A stretch of 64,000 nucleotides of DNA from positions 1-64,000 of the forward strand of contig JANYLB010000026.1 in the NCBI GenBank assembly GCA_025363815.1, in the 5' to 3' direction. Position 1 is the first letter of the stretch; the number at the start of each line of letters is the position of its first letter. Under the pieces are notes generated by a model. The model saw only the letters and a list, made by a program, of their open reading frames with translations, was not told where the DNA came from and made no database searches. This stretch comes from Actinomycetes bacterium (GTDB taxonomy: Bacteria > Actinomycetota > Acidimicrobiia > IMCC26256 > JANYLB01). Below, in pieces: positions 25,902 to 33,688 of the stretch. Made by a program: the position numbers and the translations under genes.

Positions 25902-26711
25902 TCAGAAGAGGAAGTTCATGCGTCCGACGACGGCGCGGCCGAGGTTCGGATCTCCGGTGATCGCTACGTGGCCGGTCCCGAGGATCGACTCGGGATCGCC
26001 GCGGCCCGAGGCGAGCCGCACGAACGTGTCGGTGTCCATCTCCAGGTGGGCCGACGCCTCGGCCGGAACCGAGTCGCAGAACCCGGCGCGTCCAGCCGTG
26101 ACTGCAATGGCAAACGAGCGGCCGACCGGCCCCGTGACAGTGAAGGCGACGACCGTCCCGTCGGGAGGCGAGACCCTCTTGCCGACCACCATCGGCATCA
26201 CCGCCTGGATGCGATCGAGGCTCAGCGCGGCTGGTTCCGTGTCGGCATCGCCAGGACGACCGAGCCCGCGCCGCATGTCTTGCTCGTGGATCCACGAGTC
26301 GAAGATGCGAAACGGGAGCAGGTCGCGAACGGTGCCTGGACCGACGGGCGTCCAGGACTCGGCTCCGAAGTCGTACCCCTGTACTCGGAGGTGCGCGAGA
26401 CGTTCGCGCGTGACCACCCGGAAATCCGTGAGCACCTCGGCGGCGGTGCGTTGCCGGTACCAGTCGACCCAGATCTCATTGCCCGCGCCGACGTCATTCT
26501 TGATGTGGGGACCACCCGCAGGCTCATGATCGGGGGTCGGCCGACCGAGAATCGTCGCTTCGATCCCGATGATGTGCGCGAGGGTGTCGGCCACGGTCCA
26601 GCCGGGGCATTCGGTCTCAATCATCCACTCGCGCTCGGACAACGTGTCGCCGAGCTCCCCGAGCGAGGTCCACACGAGATCCAGTGCGCCGACAAGTGCT
26701 TCATCGGTCAT
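25902..26711 (-). CDS. Mycothiol-dependent maleylpyruvate isomerase-like (DinB-fold) protein
   Basis: 269 residues. N-terminal DinB/MDMPI-type bundle with the metal-ligand pattern: CPGWTVADTLAHIIGIE (His), an Asp/Glu-rich middle and SWIHEQDMRR (His); C-terminal part about 190-269 resembles an SCP2-like or MDMPI C-terminal domain (HLEMDTDTFVRLASGRGDPES). Members are metal-dependent thiol transferases or isomerases using mycothiol. AGGGAAG lies 6 bases before the ATG at 26711, preferred over an upstream in-frame start at 26777, which lies inside the upstream gene. Probable operon with the SnoaL-like gene (13-bp gap). Confidence 0.8.
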   Translation of the reverse strand: MTDEALVGALDLVWTSLGELGDTLSEREWMIETECPGWTVADTLAHIIGIEATILGRPTPDHEPAGGPHIKNDVGAGNEIWVDWYRQRTAAEVLTDFRVVTRERLAHLRVQGYDFGAESWTPVGPGTVRDLLPFRIFDSWIHEQDMRRGLGRPGDADTEPAALSLDRIQAVMPMVVGKRVSPPDGTVVAFTVTGPVGRSFAIAVTAGRAGFCDSVPAEASAHLEMDTDTFVRLASGRGDPESILGTGHVAITGDPNLGRAVVGRMNFLF

Positions 26712-26724
26712 GCGGTCTTCCCTT

Positions 26725-27171
26725 TCATGTGCGTTCCGGCCTGGGCCCGCCGCCGCGCATGTGGCGGCTGAGATCACCGACCAGGTCGACGATGATCATC
26801 CGGTCACTGAACCGCCATGCACCATCGACCCGCGCAAACTCGTCGTGGTAGCTCCCCGCGATGATCGGCTGCAGCGGCAGATCGGGCGTGGCCTGGAGCA
26901 CGGTGAAGTAGCTACGCGCGGTAGCGACCTCTGAGCGATCGGACACGATGGAGACGTTGGTGATCACATGCTTCGTGCACGGCCGACCGTCGTACAGGAT
27001 CACGCCGTTGTACATCTTGCGTACCTGCTCTACCCCGCGGAACACCTCCGGCCGTCCCTGGGATCGCCAGGTCGAATCGGCAAACAGCTCGGCCAAGCCG
27101 TCGAGATCGCCGCTATCGAGTCGTTCCGCGTAGGCGTGGATCAGCGCCCGGATCTGCTCGCCTTCATCCAT
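26725..27171 (-). CDS. SnoaL/NTF2-like protein
   Basis: 148 residues with the NTF2/SnoaL-like cone fold: helix start EQIRALIHAYAERLDSGDLDGLAELF, followed by strand-rich HVITNVSIVSDRSEVATARSY and a final DGAWRFSDRMIIVD. Many members are aromatic hydroxylase- or cyclase-like binders in catabolic or polyketide pathways; here only the fold can be called. First gene of a pair with the maleylpyruvate isomerase-like protein, divergent from the HAD gene. Confidence 0.78.
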   Translation of the reverse strand: MDEGEQIRALIHAYAERLDSGDLDGLAELFADSTWRSQGRPEVFRGVEQVRKMYNGVILYDGRPCTKHVITNVSIVSDRSEVATARSYFTVLQATPDLPLQPIIAGSYHDEFARVDGAWRFSDRMIIVDLVGDLSRHMRGGGPRPERT

Positions 27172-27265
27172 CTCCTGAACCTAGCCTTAGCCCGCGACCG
27201 AGATGAGGAAACCGGACGACGCGTGCGCAACAGGACTGGCCGGGAGGGGCGGTAGCGTCCCGGCC

Positions 27266-27907
27266 GTGACGACGACATACCAGGCCGTGATCTTCGATCT
27301 AGGTGGGGTGGTGTTCCCCTCCCCCCTCGATATGTTTCGCGCCTATGAGCGCGATCACGATCTACCCGACCGCTTCATCAGCGAGGTCGTGCTCACCGAT
27401 CCTGTCGACGGCTCTTGGTCGCGCCTCGAGCGTGGCGAGCTCACGATGGCCGAGTTCGCGGCCGAGTTCGAAGTCGAGTGCCGCATCGCGGGCGGCGAGG
27501 TCGACGCGACTGCGCTCATGAAGAACATCGGAAACCGCTTGGAGCCGCGAACCGAGATGCTCACCGCGATCCGCAAGATCCGCGAGCACGGTTTGCGGAC
27601 CGGCGCGCTCACCAACAATTGGATCGCCGACGAGACGCGCGGCAACGGCGCCTCGTCACCCGCGGTCCACGGGTTGTTCGATGTGGTCGTCGAATCCGCG
27701 GTCGTCGGGCTGCGCAAGCCGGATCCACGGATCTACCAGATGGTGTGCGCGTCGCTCGACGTGAACCCACCCGAAGCCGTGTTTCTCGATGATCTGGGCA
27801 CTAATCTCAAGCCGGCACGCACGATGGGAATGGCAACGATCAAAGTAGGCGACCCCCACGAGGCACTCCGTGAGCTGTCGGCGCTGCTCGACCTCGCGCT
27901 CGCCTGA
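27266..27907 (+). CDS. HAD-superfamily hydrolase (sEH N-terminal/ACAD10-like)
   Basis: 213 residues. Motif I VIFDLGGVV (nucleophile Asp; second acid replaced by Gly as in the YihX/sEH group), motif II ALTNNW, motif III Lys in GLRKPDPRIYQ and motif IV FLDDLGTNL. A small phosphomonoesterase of subfamily IA. GTG at 27266 is preferred to an upstream in-frame ATG because the domain begins directly after it. Its TGA shares one base with the ATG of the histidine phosphatase gene, starting a closely packed run of four genes. Confidence 0.83.
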   Translation: MTTTYQAVIFDLGGVVFPSPLDMFRAYERDHDLPDRFISEVVLTDPVDGSWSRLERGELTMAEFAAEFEVECRIAGGEVDATALMKNIGNRLEPRTEMLTAIRKIREHGLRTGALTNNWIADETRGNGASSPAVHGLFDVVVESAVVGLRKPDPRIYQMVCASLDVNPPEAVFLDDLGTNLKPARTMGMATIKVGDPHEALRELSALLDLALA

Positions 27908-28512
27908 TGGAGCTTCTCCTCATCCGTCATGCCGAGCCCGTGCGCATCGGCCCGGGTGAGGGTGATGGACCTGCCGATCCTCCGCTCACCGAACTAGGTC
28001 ATCAACAAGCCCGTCGGCTGGCGGCGTGGCTCGAGGCCGAAACGATCGATCACGTCGTGGTGAGTCCATTGCTTCGAGCACGCGAGACGGCGGCGCCGTT
28101 GCTCGAGCGCCTCGCTAGACCACCCGAGATCGACGACCTGCTCACCGAGTACGACGCACGGGCCGATCACTACCTCCCGGTCGAGGAACTGCGCGAGACC
28201 CGTGACGAACGCTGGACCGCGATGGTCGAGGGCCGCTGGGAGGACTTCGGCGGCGAGGAGCCGACGAGCTTCCGCGCCCGGGTCATTCCGCGGATCGATG
28301 CGATCGCGACCGCTCATGCCGGCGAACGCGTCGCCGTCGTGTGTCACGGCGGCGTGATCAACGTCTTTCTCGCCGATGTGCTCGGGATCGACCGGCTGTT
28401 GTGGTTCGATCCTTCCTACACGTCGGTGAGCCGCACGAAGGTGTCGCGCGATGGAATCCGGTCACTGATGACTCTGAACGAGACCGGCCATCTGCAGGGG
28501 GTTCGTTCATGA
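27907..28512 (+). CDS. Histidine phosphatase family protein
   Basis: 201 residues of the phosphoglycerate mutase-like branch: LLLIRHAEPVR (catalytic His), SPLLRARETAAPL, and AVVCHGGVINVFL (second His). A small-molecule phosphatase of unknown substrate. It overlaps the stop of the HAD gene by one base and the start of the crotonase gene by 4 bases (ATGA), so the three are translationally linked. Confidence 0.85.
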   Translation: MELLLIRHAEPVRIGPGEGDGPADPPLTELGHQQARRLAAWLEAETIDHVVVSPLLRARETAAPLLERLARPPEIDDLLTEYDARADHYLPVEELRETRDERWTAMVEGRWEDFGGEEPTSFRARVIPRIDAIATAHAGERVAVVCHGGVINVFLADVLGIDRLLWFDPSYTSVSRTKVSRDGIRSLMTLNETGHLQGVRS

Positions 28513-29276
28513 GAGCTCCGACCGTGCTCGTGGATCATGATGGACCAGTCACAATCGTGACCATCGACCGGCCCGAGGCGCGCAACGCCGTCGACCGCCC
28601 TACCGCAGAGGCTCTGGCCGACGCGTTCCGCAATTTCGACACCGACGCCGATCGCTCGGTGGCGATACTCACCGGCGCCGGGGGAACGTTCTGCGCCGGA
28701 GCCGACTTGAAGGCGTTCGGAACCGAACGTGCGAACCGCGTCGCGCCCGATGGTGACGGCCCGATGGGTCCGACGCGTCTGCTGCTCACCAAGCCCGTCA
28801 TCGCAGCCGTCGAGGGCTACGCGGTGGCGGGGGGCATCGAACTGGCCATCTGGTGTGACCTGCGAGTCGCGGCCCGCGACGCGGTGTTCGGTGTCTACTG
28901 CCGCCGATGGGGCGTACCACTCATCGACGGTGGCACCGTGCGCCTGCCCCGTCTCATCGGTCACAGCCACGCCCTCGACCTGATCCTCACCGGCCGTGGC
29001 GTCGCCGGTGAGGAGGCCCAACGACTTGGCCTCGTGAACCGCCTCACCGACCCCGGTGGCGCGCTCGACGGTGCACGCGCTCTCGCACGCGACCTCGCCG
29101 CGCTTCCCCAGGACTGCCTGCGCAACGACCGCCAATCGAGCTACAACCAGTTCGGTCGGTCGCTCGACGATGCCCTAGCCGGCGAACATGCTCTCGGTGT
29201 CGCGAGCATGAACAGCAGGGAACTGACTGTAGGAGTCAACCGCTTCGTCGAAGGGGCCGGTCGACACGGCTCGTAA
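28509..29276 (+). CDS. Enoyl-CoA hydratase/isomerase (crotonase) family protein
   Basis: 255 residues with the crotonase oxyanion segments TGAGGTFCAGADLKAF and AVEGYAVAGGIELAIWCDLR, and GVPLIDGGTVRLPRLIG. The usual second catalytic Glu of true hydratases is not clearly conserved (DGG region), so the reaction (hydration, isomerisation or thioester chemistry) is uncertain. ATG at 28509 overlaps the phosphatase stop; an upstream in-frame start at 28341 would lie inside that gene. Confidence 0.85.
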   Translation: MRAPTVLVDHDGPVTIVTIDRPEARNAVDRPTAEALADAFRNFDTDADRSVAILTGAGGTFCAGADLKAFGTERANRVAPDGDGPMGPTRLLLTKPVIAAVEGYAVAGGIELAIWCDLRVAARDAVFGVYCRRWGVPLIDGGTVRLPRLIGHSHALDLILTGRGVAGEEAQRLGLVNRLTDPGGALDGARALARDLAALPQDCLRNDRQSSYNQFGRSLDDALAGEHALGVASMNSRELTVGVNRFVEGAGRHGS

Positions 29277-29327
29277 ACTAGGCATCGTTGTCGTGGATGA
29301 GAATCCCGGACCCGAACAGGAACGCTG

Positions 29328-30869
29328 ATGTCTGACGCCAAACCCCGAACCGTCGCCGAGATCATGAGCGCGCCGGTGGTCACAGCCGAACCGGGCGAGA
29401 CAATCGCGACCGTGGCGGCGCGAATGCGCGAACGCAAGGTCGGTTCGGTCGTGGTCGTCGACAGCGACCGGCCGGTCGGGATTCTCACCGAACGGGATCT
29501 CGTCCGCATCGCATCCGAAGGCGTCGACCCGTCTCACGATCCCGTCGGCGGCTGGATGACCCCCGAGCCCGACTCCGTTTCGCCCGATGAGTCGGTCGTC
29601 GACGCGTTCGCCAGCCTGGCCGAGCACGGGTACCGACACATCCCGGTCGTCGACGAGAAGCGGCTCGTGGGCATCGTCTCGATGCGCGACCTCATGCGAA
29701 TCGCGCGTATCCAGCCAGCGGAGTCACTCGCGCACGAGGTACCGAAGGGCCTCGAGGGAGTCATCGTTGCCGAGACAGTCATCGGCGACGTACGCGGACT
29801 CGAGGGTTTTTACCACTACCGCCAGTACTCGGCGGTCGACCTCGCCGAGAAGAAGCCGCTGGAAGATGTTTGGTACCTCCTGTTCTACGGTGAGCTCCCG
29901 ACTCTCGCCCAGCGCGACGCCTTCATCGACGAGGTGCGCCCACTCCGCGAGATCCCGGCCGATCTTGCGGCCGCATTCCCCGAAATCGTGCGACTTTGCC
30001 GGGATGCACCACCGCTCGACATGCTGCGCACCACCTTCTCCCTCCTCGCAACGTCGCTCGCGTTTCGGCCTTCACTCGACGTGGCGGCGGAGGAGCTGCG
30101 CGAGCAGGCGCTGCGGACCTGCGCGGTGATCCCGACGCTGCTCATGGCCGCCTATCGGCTCCGCAACGGGCTCGATCCGGTCGCGCCGCATCCCGATCTC
30201 CACTACGCCGCCAACTACCTGTACATGCTCACCGGTGAGGTTCCGCCACCCGAACACACAAGAGCAATCGAGCAGTACCTCATCTCGACGATCGACCACG
30301 GATTCAACGCGTCGACATTCACGGCACGGGTCATCACCTCGACGGGCGCCGATCTCGGTTCGGCGATCGTCGGCGCCATCGGCGCGCTGTCGGGCCCGCT
30401 TCATGGTGGCGCGCCGAGCCGCGCCCTCGACATGCTCGATTCGATCGGCACCGTCGACAAGGCCGAACCGTGGCTGCGCGACGCCGTCGAACGGGGCGAC
30501 CGCCTAATGGGATTCGGTCACCGGGTGTACAAGACCGACGATCCGCGTTCAGTCATGTTACGCGGCGTCGCCGAACGACTCGGTGGCGAGAAGGTCGAGC
30601 TCGCGAAAGAAATAGAGCGCAAGGCGGTCGAGGTCCTGGCCGAGCTGAAGCCAGGGCGTCGCCTTTACACCAACGTCGAGTTCTACGCCGGCATCGTCAT
30701 GGACCGGTGCGGGGTGCCGCGCGAGATGTTCACTCCGACGTTCTCGTCGAGCCGCGCTATCGGTTGGTGCGCTCATGTGCTCGAGCAGGCCGCCGACAAC
30801 CGCCTGATCCGACCGTCGGCGCAATACGTGGGACCACCCGCGCCCCAGCCCGTTCCCGACGCCGCGTAA
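29328..30869 (+). CDS. Citrate/methylcitrate synthase with N-terminal CBS-domain pair
   Basis: 513 residues. Two CBS motifs (about 8-65 and 72-128: VAEIMSAPVVTAEPGETI and GWMTPEPDSVSPDES starts) precede a short-form citrate synthase (about 140-500): GPLHGGAPSRAL and GFGHRVYKTDDPR carry the two catalytic His, and YTNVEFYAG has Glu at the acid position, as in some short-form synthases. CBS pairs usually bind adenine nucleotides, so allosteric control by energy charge is likely (inference). AGGAA precedes the ATG. Gap of 51 bp after the crotonase gene. Confidence 0.9.
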   Translation: MSDAKPRTVAEIMSAPVVTAEPGETIATVAARMRERKVGSVVVVDSDRPVGILTERDLVRIASEGVDPSHDPVGGWMTPEPDSVSPDESVVDAFASLAEHGYRHIPVVDEKRLVGIVSMRDLMRIARIQPAESLAHEVPKGLEGVIVAETVIGDVRGLEGFYHYRQYSAVDLAEKKPLEDVWYLLFYGELPTLAQRDAFIDEVRPLREIPADLAAAFPEIVRLCRDAPPLDMLRTTFSLLATSLAFRPSLDVAAEELREQALRTCAVIPTLLMAAYRLRNGLDPVAPHPDLHYAANYLYMLTGEVPPPEHTRAIEQYLISTIDHGFNASTFTARVITSTGADLGSAIVGAIGALSGPLHGGAPSRALDMLDSIGTVDKAEPWLRDAVERGDRLMGFGHRVYKTDDPRSVMLRGVAERLGGEKVELAKEIERKAVEVLAELKPGRRLYTNVEFYAGIVMDRCGVPREMFTPTFSSSRAIGWCAHVLEQAADNRLIRPSAQYVGPPAPQPVPDAA

Positions 30870-30971
30870 CCCGTCCAGCGCATCCGCTTGTCGCGCCCAC
30901 CGCGTGCCGAACTGGCATCGTCGTGTCACACTTTATGGCGGTGCTCGGACCGACCCGAGATTGGAACGTGG

Positions 30972-32087
30972 ATGTTCGAAAAGCAAAAGCGCGAGCGCGA
31001 GGAACGTCGGCGCGCCGCGGAACAAACCGCAACTGATCAGCAACTCTCAGAGCTGGAGGAGCGCCTCGACACGGTGCGCCACTTTGTTGGGGTTCGGTCA
31101 GGCGAAGGTCCGGACGTGCCGATCGTGCTCAAACGCGACGAACACATGCTCGCAAGCTTGCAGGGCGCGTCGCTCATCGAGCCTCGCCGTTCTGGTGGCC
31201 AGTGGGAAGGGCGGAGTCAGGGAGTATCAGTCCACGTCCCCGGTACCAGGTCGATGCGATACCGCGTGGGTGCTAGCAAAGGGCACTTCGTGCAAGGCGA
31301 AGAGGTTCCGACCCCGATCGATTCGGGGACTTTCACGATCACCGATCGACGCGCCGTGTTCGCGGGAGTCAAGCAGACCCGCGAGTGGTCCTGGTCAAAG
31401 GTGATCTCTGTAACGCACGCGTCGGATCTTCCGTGGACTGCGATCTCGGTGTCGAACCGTCAGAAGACCTCGGGCGTTCTGTACGACAGAGAACATGCTG
31501 ACCTGGTGCGCTTCTGGCTCGACCTCGGGATTGCCCGAGGTACCGATGGCACCGAGGAGCTGGCCAACGACCTGGAACAGGCCATTCAACGGATCCGTTC
31601 GATCTCTGCCGGCTCAGCTGACTCCAACAGCCAGACGATCGATCCCCCATCCCCGGTCGCGCAACCGTCGGCTCCTACCGAAACCGCCGCGCTTGTCGAG
31701 CAACCAGACGCCGGGTCATCGTTTCCATTCGTCGAGGGCATCGACGTTGTAGAGATCGTCGGCGAATCCCACTACCAGGAGACTCTTGAACGTCTTTGCG
31801 GTGGGCGCAGCGAAGAGGGCCACGAGATTGCGACGGTCGCAGACCTCGTCGCCGTCCCTACGAATCCGTACGACGAGAACGCGGTTGAAGTCCGAATCGG
31901 TGGGGAGCTCGTGGGCTTCCTTGCCCGCGAGCTCGCCGGCATCGTGTCACCGCGGCTGGCCGCCCGCACGCCTGGAGGTATCTCCGTGAGGGCATGGATC
32001 GTCGGTGGTTGGGATCGAGGCCCCGGCGATGAGGGAATGTTTGGTGCGACAGTCCTGCTCCCAAAGCCGGATTCTCTCCAGCCTTGA
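30972..32087 (+). CDS. HIRAN-domain protein with PH-like middle domain
   Basis: 371 residues: charged N-terminal helix (about 1-30), a PH/YokE-like beta-rich domain (about 50-195: GTFTITDRRAVFAG and WSWSKVISV), a Ser/Pro/Thr linker, and a C-terminal HIRAN domain (about 280-345) with ESHYQETLERLCGG, VPTNPYDENAVEV and VGFLARELA. HIRAN domains bind DNA ends or replication intermediates in SWI/SNF helicases; stand-alone bacterial copies are usually uncharacterised. ATG at 30972 is chosen at the start of the charged helix; an in-frame ATG at 30888 is less likely. Confidence 0.75.
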   Translation: MFEKQKREREERRRAAEQTATDQQLSELEERLDTVRHFVGVRSGEGPDVPIVLKRDEHMLASLQGASLIEPRRSGGQWEGRSQGVSVHVPGTRSMRYRVGASKGHFVQGEEVPTPIDSGTFTITDRRAVFAGVKQTREWSWSKVISVTHASDLPWTAISVSNRQKTSGVLYDREHADLVRFWLDLGIARGTDGTEELANDLEQAIQRIRSISAGSADSNSQTIDPPSPVAQPSAPTETAALVEQPDAGSSFPFVEGIDVVEIVGESHYQETLERLCGGRSEEGHEIATVADLVAVPTNPYDENAVEVRIGGELVGFLARELAGIVSPRLAARTPGGISVRAWIVGGWDRGPGDEGMFGATVLLPKPDSLQP

Positions 32088-32095
32088 TCATTCAC

Positions 32096-32110
32096 GCGCG
32101 CGGTACGCGC
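32096..32110 (+). terminator. Small hairpin after the HIRAN gene
   Basis: GCGCG / CGCGC pair around a 5-base loop, 8 bases after the TGA. Short stem, so a weak candidate terminator. Confidence 0.3.
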
Positions 32111-32150
32111 AAACAGGCGACGTTTACACGCGATCCTTCATCAGGGCACT

Positions 32151-32492
32151 ATGTGCAGCATGGCGACTAGGAAGTCTTCTTCACCGTCCCGATGGTCGCT
32201 CTGGTCAGAGAATTCGCTCCTGTCGATCGGCTCGAAAGGCTCGGTCCTCTCGATCGGCTGCATCGGCTCGTGCATGTCGATCGGCTCGGTGGGATCGTTC
32301 GTATCCGCGTTCTCGATCGGCTCCGCGGCATCCGTCTTCTCGGCCCTATCCGCTCGATCCAACTGTTCCGTGATGTCAGTTCGAGCTAGGCGACGAATCA
32401 TGGGCGCGTCCGAAGCAGAGACTCGCCGTGCGACCAAAGCTTCCAGCGGACGAACCGGTCGACGCAGTCGCGCTAGATCTATCTCGGGTTGA
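32151..32492 (+). CDS. SIGS-repeat miniprotein
   Basis: 113 residues. Residues about 22-75 are built from short Ser/Ile/Gly repeats: LLSIGSKGSVLSIGCIGS, MSIGSVGSFVSAFSIGS and SAASVFSALSARS, matched at DNA level by at least four copies of TCGATCGGCT. The C-terminal third is Arg/Lys-rich. Regular SxGS repeats of this kind suggest a small beta-solenoid or membrane-associated amphipathic sheet. AGGG lies 4 bases before the ATG at 32151; ATG at 32160 is an alternative. The antisense frame across 32141-32644 is also open but shows only the mirrored repeat. Function unknown. Confidence 0.55.
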   Translation: MCSMATRKSSSPSRWSLWSENSLLSIGSKGSVLSIGCIGSCMSIGSVGSFVSAFSIGSAASVFSALSARSNCSVMSVRARRRIMGASEAETRRATKASSGRTGRRSRARSISG

Positions 32493-32558
32493 GGACTTGT
32501 AGCGGCCACCACCGGAGACTTCAGGTGGTGCGTGTCGCGGTGGGCGTGTGCACTCCTC

Positions 32559-33206
32559 TCAGAGGAGGGCATTGGCGATGGCGTCGGCCACGAATTGGCC
32601 ATGGCGCTTTGCGGACCAGCCTCGGCGCAGGACGATGAGTTCATAGAGCTCGGGTGCGCTGTAAGTCCACAGCACGTCAGCAGCCTGTGTGATCGTGATG
32701 CCGTTGCGGAGGTGGCCGGCCTCGTGGAGTCGGCGGGCGTTTAGGGTCATGCGGCCAAGGCGAGCTTCGTCCATCTCTTCGAGGAGCTCGAGGACTTCCG
32801 GGTCGGCCGAGGCGGCGGCGCGTATCAGCAACAGGATGGGTGCGACGCGTTGGGTGACCTCGGCCGTGAGGGTCCCCCATGCCTCGATGATCCTGCGGGG
32901 ATCGGTTTCAACTTCGTGAAGGGCGTCGGATCGTCGCTCGGCCGTTACGGCGCCTTCGCCTTCGAGCGCGCGGTTGCGGATCGCTCTGACGATCCCGGGT
33001 TTGCCGCCGAAGGACTTGTAGATGGTGTCCGGGGACACACCGGCGTCGGCCGCGATCGTCGCGATGGTCGTCGGTCCATACCCGTCTCGGAGCAAGTGTC
33101 GCTCGGCCGAATCGAGGATCCGGTCGCGGTTGTGGCGAGCGCGTTCTCGGCGCCGACCGCTGTCGTAGGCGCGCTTGTGGCGAGCTGCAGGTTTTCGTTG
33201 CGTCAT
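32559..33206 (-). CDS. TetR-family transcriptional regulator
   Basis: 215 residues with the TetR helix-turn-helix: RDRILDSAERHLLRDGYGPT, TIATIAADAGVSPDTIYKSFG. C-terminal helices form the ligand and dimer domain with VTQRVAPILLLIRAAASADPE. ATG at 33206 follows a 26-bp dyad (33211-33236) that covers the promoter and faces the SnoaL-like/NmrA-like pair. Likely an autorepressor that also controls the divergent genes; the ligand is unknown. Confidence 0.87.
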   Translation of the reverse strand: MTQRKPAARHKRAYDSGRRRERARHNRDRILDSAERHLLRDGYGPTTIATIAADAGVSPDTIYKSFGGKPGIVRAIRNRALEGEGAVTAERRSDALHEVETDPRRIIEAWGTLTAEVTQRVAPILLLIRAAASADPEVLELLEEMDEARLGRMTLNARRLHEAGHLRNGITITQAADVLWTYSAPELYELIVLRRGWSAKRHGQFVADAIANALL

Positions 33207-33210
33207 ATGT

Positions 33211-33236
33211 ATTCGTTCCAGTATACTGGATCGAAT
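33211..33236. promoter_or_regulatory. 26-bp TetR-type operator dyad
   Basis: A perfect 14-bp palindrome, TCCAGTATACTGGA (33217-33230), is flanked by ATTCG (33211-33215) and CGAAT (33232-33236), giving a 26-bp dyad with a single mismatched pair. It starts 4 bases upstream of the tetR-like ATG and 45 bases upstream of the divergent gene, as expected for an operator controlling both. Confidence 0.8.
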
Positions 33237-33280
33237 TGGTACCGGTGGGCGTCCCCGCCGGAGGATGTCAGGAGAGAATG

Positions 33281-33688
33281 ATGGACGGACCCCAGGCGCT
33301 GATTGACCGGCTGGTGCACGCCACGAACGCTCACGATGTCGACGCGGTTGCCGAGTGCTTTGCACCGGACTACGAGAACGAGACGCCGGCCCATCCGGCA
33401 CGAGGGTTCCGCGGACGTGACCAGGTCCGTCGGAACTGGGAGCAGATCTTCGCGTTTGTTCCGGATCTGCAGGCCGAGGTGCTGCGCTGCACGGTCGACG
33501 GTGACGTCGCCTGGACCGAGTGGGAGATGACGGGCACACGCGGTGATGGAACAACCCATCAGATGCGCGGGGTCATCATGTTCAGCGTGGACGACGATGT
33601 CGTCCGCTGGGCTCGTTTCTATCTCGAGCCCGTCGACGAGAGCACCGCCACCGTCGACGACGCCGTGCACGAGCAAGTGGTGCGCTGA
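33281..33688 (+). CDS. SnoaL-like polyketide cyclase/NTF2-fold protein
   Basis: 135 residues: LIDRLVHATNAHDVDAVAECFAPDY at the start, RGFRGRDQVRRNWEQIFAFVPDLQAEVL and MRGVIMFSVDDDVVRWARFYLEPV, the SnoaL-like profile. AGGAG lies 6 bases before the ATG at 33281; a second ATG 3 bases upstream is too close to it. Its stop shares one base with the ATG of the NmrA-like gene, so both are co-translated under the TetR-type dyad. A binding or cyclase role is possible; the substrate is unknown. Confidence 0.82.
   Translation: MDGPQALIDRLVHATNAHDVDAVAECFAPDYENETPAHPARGFRGRDQVRRNWEQIFAFVPDLQAEVLRCTVDGDVAWTEWEMTGTRGDGTTHQMRGVIMFSVDDDVVRWARFYLEPVDESTATVDDAVHEQVVR

Noticed and set aside
32141-32644. Minus-strand frame of 167 codons with PIDMHEP/PIER repeats
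   Set aside because: Its repeats are the complement of the SxGS repeats on the plus strand, which has a ribosome-binding site, and its start overlaps the tetR 3' end.
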